Source: Streptomyces sp. SCSIO 30461
GTDB lineage: Bacteria > Actinomycetota > Actinomycetes > Streptomycetales > Streptomycetaceae
Direction: 5' to 3'
Assembly: GCF_037023745.1 (NCBI RefSeq)
Contig: NZ_CP146101.1
Span: forward strand, 6,712,001-6,776,000
DNA length: 64,000 nucleotides
The notes beneath the pieces were generated by a model. It made no database searches. It was not told where the DNA came from and saw only the letters and a program-made list of their open reading frames with translations. The position numbers and the translations under genes are program-made. How positions within the stretch are numbered: position 1 is the stretch's first letter; each line of letters opens with the position of its first letter. Below are positions 60,610 through 64,000 of the stretch, piece after piece.

Positions 60610-61422
60610 ATCGAAACTCATCCCATCACTTCGCTTTTTCCGTCGCTCGACGGGGACGAGCTGCGTGCCCTCGCCGACGATATACGCGACCGCGGCTTGC
60701 TGCACCCGATCGTTCTCGACACTCAGGGCCGCCTCCTTGACGGACGCGGCAGGCTGAAGGCATGCGAAATCGCCGACGCCGAGCCGGCGTTCGTCACCTA
60801 CGACGGAGGCGACCCCAGCGGATACGCCATGTCGGTGAACCTTCGTCGCCGCAACATCACCAAGGGGCAAGCGGCCATGATCTCCGCGAAGGCCCGCTCA
60901 GCGCCTGAGCACCGGCCCCGCTCAGGCGCTGAGCAGTCCACCCGCTCAGTCGCTGAGCAGACGGGACTGTCCCTGGGGCGCATCAGCCAAGCCAACATGG
61001 TCCTCCAGCATGCCCCTGACCTGGTCGACTCCGTGATCAGCGGCGCCATGGGCCTGGATGAGGCGTATGAGAGCGCCCGGGCGAACAAGGCCAAGGCCAA
61101 CTCCGCCGAAGTCCAGCTCGCCCGCCTGCGAGCGGAGGATCCCGAGCTCGCTGACCGGGTCGTCGAGGGTGATCTGACTCTGGCCGGAGCGTGGGCGGAG
61201 CGTACCGAGCGCGTCGAGGAGGACAAGCGGCAGCGCAAGGTCGCCACCCGGCTCTTGGACGAACTCGTCCCCTCGCTCGCCCAGACCCGGGGCACGACGA
61301 CGTTCAGCCGGTACGACCCCGCGTACGCCACCGGTACCCCCATCACCCGCGAGGTCATCGCGTACGCGATGACGGCCCTGACGGAGATGGACCAGGTATG
61401 GCAGGAGCGTGACCTGCCGTGA
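60610..61422 (+). CDS. ParB-like partition protein
   Basis: About 270 aa from ATC 60610, six bases after AGGAG; TTG 60589 is the conventional alternative but lacks a ribosome-binding site. N-terminal ParB/Srx domain (LRALADDIRDRGLLHPIVLD, GRLLDGRGRLKACEIADAEP, MSVNLRRRNITKGQAAMISA), HTH region (TRSVAEQTGLSLGRISQANM) and a helical C-terminus. No parA is adjacent. Three palindromes (60896-60958) lie in its HTH-coding part. Confidence 0.85.
   Translation: METHPITSLFPSLDGDELRALADDIRDRGLLHPIVLDTQGRLLDGRGRLKACEIADAEPAFVTYDGGDPSGYAMSVNLRRRNITKGQAAMISAKARSAPEHRPRSGAEQSTRSVAEQTGLSLGRISQANMVLQHAPDLVDSVISGAMGLDEAYESARANKAKANSAEVQLARLRAEDPELADRVVEGDLTLAGAWAERTERVEEDKRQRKVATRLLDELVPSLAQTRGTTTFSRYDPAYATGTPITREVIAYAMTALTEMDQVWQERDLP
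60896..60958 (+). repeat. Three palindromes with exact 24-bp spacing inside parB
   Basis: GCTCAG-NNN-CTGAGC occurs at 60896, 60920 and 60944 (central CGC, GCG, TCG). At protein level this is a repeat R-S-x-A-E-Q. parS or autoregulatory operator candidate. Confidence 0.8.
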
Positions 61423-61955
61423 CAGACCACGCTGAACTGCGACTGCGGTGCCTGGTCGAGGAGACCGCGCGGGAGATCACCGACACCGACGGCCGATTCC
61501 GCAAGCGGGACCTCGTTACAGCGGTGCGCGCCAAGCTCGACCACACGCACCTCGGCCCGCAGACACAGGCCCTCGCTCTCGACAGGCTCGCCGAGAGTGA
61601 GGTGACCGGGTTCGGGGACCAGCGCAACCCCCGGCGCAGGGGCCCCGGCACCCTCTTCCATCCCGATGACATCCTCAAGCTGGGCAACGGCATCTGGGTG
61701 TGGATGAAGGACACCACCGATGCGGATCTTGTCGCGTGGCAACGCCTGTCGCGGCGGAACCGGGCGTATGTCGACGCGGCCGACAACGAGGTCCAAGACT
61801 ACACCGACGAGCGCCTCGACGCCTTCCGTACCACCGACGGCATCGTCCGCCTCATCGACCTGGAGCACCACTACTTCGGATGGACCCAGGACAACGCCGA
61901 CCGTCCGGGCACTTCTGACCACGACCGCGACCCCGAACTCGATCACCGCTCATGA
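61419..61955 (+). CDS. Hypothetical protein coupled to parB
   Basis: 178 aa, GTG overlapping the parB stop (GTGA). Helical N-terminus (LRCLVEETAREITDTDGRFR, RDLVTAVRAKLDHTHLGPQT) followed by a mixed domain (NGIWVWMKDTTDADLVAWQR). Its stop overlaps the next start. It may be a partner of the ParB-like protein; no family recognised. Confidence 0.62.
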   Translation: MTDHAELRLRCLVEETAREITDTDGRFRKRDLVTAVRAKLDHTHLGPQTQALALDRLAESEVTGFGDQRNPRRRGPGTLFHPDDILKLGNGIWVWMKDTTDADLVAWQRLSRRNRAYVDAADNEVQDYTDERLDAFRTTDGIVRLIDLEHHYFGWTQDNADRPGTSDHDRDPELDHRS

Positions 61956-62551
61956 CATTTGATATCCAGCGCCAGCCGATGCCGCGCGACGACACACTGC
62001 GCCTCATCAGCGCGATCAACGCTATGAAGAACAAAGCACGCAATGCCGCCGAGCAGTGGGAACTGCTGGACGAGCGGGGACATGTACCGGCCGAACCCTC
62101 CTACGCCGGGCTGCTCCAACATGCCGTCGGCGCGCAGGACCTCTCCCGCGCCGTGATCCGGCTGACTGCCAACTTCGCCACAAGCCCGCACAGCAAGACC
62201 CGCGACGGCCGCACCGTCCTAGCCCGCCTCGCGACGGCCTCCACCATGTCGAGCCATGCCTCGGGGCACTTCGCCGAGACCGCTGAAACCATCCTGGCCC
62301 TGTCCCGATCCCCCGAGCAAAGCAGGCCGTATCTGGAGAACTCCATGGTCCTCGACCACGCCACGGCCCGCGCCTACCTGCGGCGCACCTCGGAATCGCT
62401 CCGCGACGCCGTCAAGGAACTCGACGCCCACCTCGACTTCCACCGCTACTTCTCCACGCCTTCCCGACAGGAGCGCCCAGCACCCGCGCCACCCAGGGGC
62501 ATTCCGCCCACACCGCCCTCCCCACCGGCCGGCCCGACAGGCGGCAGGTAG
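61952..62551 (+). CDS. Hypothetical helical protein
   Basis: 199 aa, ATG overlapping the previous stop (ATGA). Almost all-helical (RLISAINAMKNKARNAAEQW, RAVIRLTANFATSPHSKTRD, RTSESLRDAVKELDAHLDFH) with a Pro-rich tail. No family recognised. Confidence 0.6.
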   Translation: MTFDIQRQPMPRDDTLRLISAINAMKNKARNAAEQWELLDERGHVPAEPSYAGLLQHAVGAQDLSRAVIRLTANFATSPHSKTRDGRTVLARLATASTMSSHASGHFAETAETILALSRSPEQSRPYLENSMVLDHATARAYLRRTSESLRDAVKELDAHLDFHRYFSTPSRQERPAPAPPRGIPPTPPSPPAGPTGGR

Positions 62552-62575
62552 CCCGACGACTCCCGGAGACCCTCC

Positions 62576-63148
62576 CTGTCCACCCGTTCCGTGATCGCCC
62601 GACCCACCGACACCGGCTACACCGGCATCCATGTCCAGCACGACGGGCATCCCAGCCACCACCTGCCGCTCCTGCTGACCGCCTACCAGTACCGCTTCGA
62701 ACGGGACACCGAAGCACTGTCGCAGCACCTCATCGACGAGGTCCCCATCGCCTGGGCGGAGATCGGCACCGACCTCCTCGACGGCGCCCCGACCGCACTC
62801 CTCACCGCGCTGACCGGCGGCAAACGGTGGCCCAGCCGCACGATGGACAACGTCATCACCACCGACGGATCACCCCCGGTGCGCATGCTGGAGACCGAAA
62901 TGTCCGTCGAGGACTCTGACACCGAATGGGTCTACGTCCTGCACCAGCACGGCATCGAAGTGATCAGCGCCCCGTACATGAGCGTCGGTGCCGTCGTGGA
63001 CTGGGACACCGACCCGCGCTCCGCCTTCAGCGACCACCCCTTCCACTGGGCACCCGGCGCAGTCCCGGTGATCACCCCGAGGACCACCGAGCAAGCCGCA
63101 CCCGCCGCGGCACCACCCGCTGCCACCGCGGCGCCTCGCGCCCGATGA
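62576..63148 (+). CDS. Hypothetical protein with apparent CTG start
   Basis: 190 aa if begun at CTG 62576, seven bases after GGAG (STRSVIARPTDTGYTGIHVQ); the GTG at 62591 is the nearest canonical codon but is 22 bases from it. Alpha/beta protein (LLLTAYQYRFERDTEALSQH, EWVYVLHQHGIEVISAPYMS) ending in an Ala/Pro tail. No family recognised. Confidence 0.58.
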   Translation: MSTRSVIARPTDTGYTGIHVQHDGHPSHHLPLLLTAYQYRFERDTEALSQHLIDEVPIAWAEIGTDLLDGAPTALLTALTGGKRWPSRTMDNVITTDGSPPVRMLETEMSVEDSDTEWVYVLHQHGIEVISAPYMSVGAVVDWDTDPRSAFSDHPFHWAPGAVPVITPRTTEQAAPAAAPPAATAAPRAR

Positions 63149-63271
63149 CGACACACCGCAGGTCAGTTGAGCACGCCAGAGACATATCGCGCACGTGGCC
63201 GCCCACGGCCCGGCTGCACATCGCGGCCACTGGCAGCCTCCGCCCCGACAACGTGAGGAGAATCCCACCCC

Positions 63272-63730
63272 TTGCAACCCGGCACCCATTTCGCCTTCGG
63301 CACCCACGAGATACACGGCTTCGTGGCCTCCTTCACCCCGGCCATGCCCGTCCACCTTGCCCACTGGTACCTGGATCGCGAGGAGTTCGAGCCCGTTCCC
63401 GGCACGCAGCCGCTCTTCCGGCTGAGGGCACCCGAGTACGACGGTCCGCGCCGAACCCGTCAAGCCGTCCACGATCTGCGCCGCCAGGGCTACACCGTGC
63501 ACGCCGACATCGCCCTCGCCCCGTCCCCCTCGGCCGGCCCGCCACGCCTCGTCCGTCCCCACCGGGTCCCCGAGCACCGCGCCCGTCTCGCCCAGGCCGG
63601 CGCCGGTCGGACGACGCAACGCTTCACACCGCCGGCCGCCTCCCCACCAGCGGCACGGCCCATCCCGTCGAAGCCCACCTACCCTCCGACCGTCCACCTG
63701 ACGGCGGCGGGCGGCGGGCGGTCCCGATGA
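63272..63730 (+). CDS. Hypothetical protein
   Basis: 152 aa, TTG start after AGGAG. HFAFGTHEIHGFVASFTPAM, VHLAHWYLDREEFEPVPGTQ and RRTRQAVHDLRRQGYTVHAD form a compact N-terminal domain; the rest is Pro-rich. Its stop overlaps the next ATG. No family recognised. The 123-base gap before it holds no gene. Confidence 0.58.
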   Translation: MQPGTHFAFGTHEIHGFVASFTPAMPVHLAHWYLDREEFEPVPGTQPLFRLRAPEYDGPRRTRQAVHDLRRQGYTVHADIALAPSPSAGPPRLVRPHRVPEHRARLAQAGAGRTTQRFTPPAASPPAARPIPSKPTYPPTVHLTAAGGGRSR

Positions 63731-64000
63731 CGCCCGCGAGCAGTCCCATCCCCGGCGCCCCGGTGCTGCCCGAACTGGTCGACGGTGCACGTGACTTCCG
63801 GCTGCGGATGGCAGTCATCGACCGCGAGACCGAGTCCGCGCTGGACCTGACCCGCGACCGCTACGGCCGCACCGTCCACGCGGACGCGGCGGCAGCCGCC
63901 CGCGCCCACCGCAGCAAGGCGGCCGTCAAGGCATACACCACGCACCTCGCTCCGTACACCGACGCTCTGCTCGATGCCGCGCGCCGGGCGCTCGACGACC
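63727..64000 (+). CDS. Hypothetical helical protein, 3' end outside window
   Basis: First 91 codons; ATG overlaps the previous stop (ATGA). FRLRMAVIDRETESALDLTR and AARAHRSKAAVKAYTTHLAP suggest a long helical protein. No family recognised. Confidence 0.55.
   Translation, partial: MTPASSPIPGAPVLPELVDGARDFRLRMAVIDRETESALDLTRDRYGRTVHADAAAAARAHRSKAAVKAYTTHLAPYTDALLDAARRALDD

Noticed and set aside
1..64000. tRNA or rRNA genes and a tRNA-type attachment site
   Set aside because: No cloverleaf-like or rRNA-like sequence was recognised by eye; a covariance-model search would be decisive.

Overview
The window is high-GC DNA with GTG/TTG starts, heavy ATGA/GTGA start-stop overlaps and families typical of Streptomyces (WhiB, DUF317, DUF6177, DUF6507, DUF2637, SCO6880, LAXTG surface protein). 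It reads as an accessory region of a Streptomyces-like chromosome or large plasmid. The only ordinary metabolism is at the left edge: an amino-acid permease and a glutamine-synthetase-like ligase (1-2373).

Layout. 3178-16365 (minus) is a compact type VII secretion (ESX-like) operon: two small WXG100/ESAT-6-like proteins, a DUF6507 protein, an 873-aa polymorphic toxin with a restriction-endonuclease-like C-terminus, its Imm49 immunity protein, a small membrane protein, EccD, a MinD-like ATPase, EccC and DUF6177. No EccB, EccE or mycosin is visible. 16861-18613 holds gene remnants, including a frameshifted phosphotransferase. 18614-23166 holds a P450 / MAB_1171c-type membrane protein / ImmA-IrrE-like peptidase operon, a divergent XRE-MmyB regulator and an EspR-like regulator. 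23756-30744 is a mobilizable-plasmid-like module: a leader peptide coupled to a winged-helix replication-type protein with internal repeats, a zinc-finger protein, WhiB, DUF2637, MobC with an array of hairpins, and a relaxase. 31162-34847 encodes a secreted I36-type inhibitor and an ABC transporter. 34915-36138 and 42105-52360 form a minus-strand accessory stretch (DUF317 genes, LAXTG protein, MFS exporter, winged-helix regulators, SH3 protein, RelE-like toxin, DUF4913, DNA methyltransferase).

The main discovery candidate is 36252-41890. A 1529-aa caspase-like / STAND-NTPase / WD40 protein is translationally coupled to an alpha/beta-hydrolase. The pair lies on the plus strand inside minus-strand DUF317-type genes. 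It is bounded by inverted end sequences (31 of 36 matching bases) built from a repeated 20-bp unit. This looks like a self-contained immune or programmed-death cassette that may be mobile.

From 52713 to the right edge is a plus-strand conjugation-type cluster (NlpC/P60 transglycosylase-hydrolase, DUF6112, TrbL-like membrane protein, SCO6880 protein, VirB4-like ATPase, ParB). It uses many TTG and apparently a few ATT/ATC/CTG starts, and three 24-bp-spaced palindromes lie inside parB. A gene at about 49.6-50.2 kb carries two tandem repeats whose unit lengths are not multiples of three, which suggests phase variation.

All family assignments come from reading the translated sequence; no database search was run.
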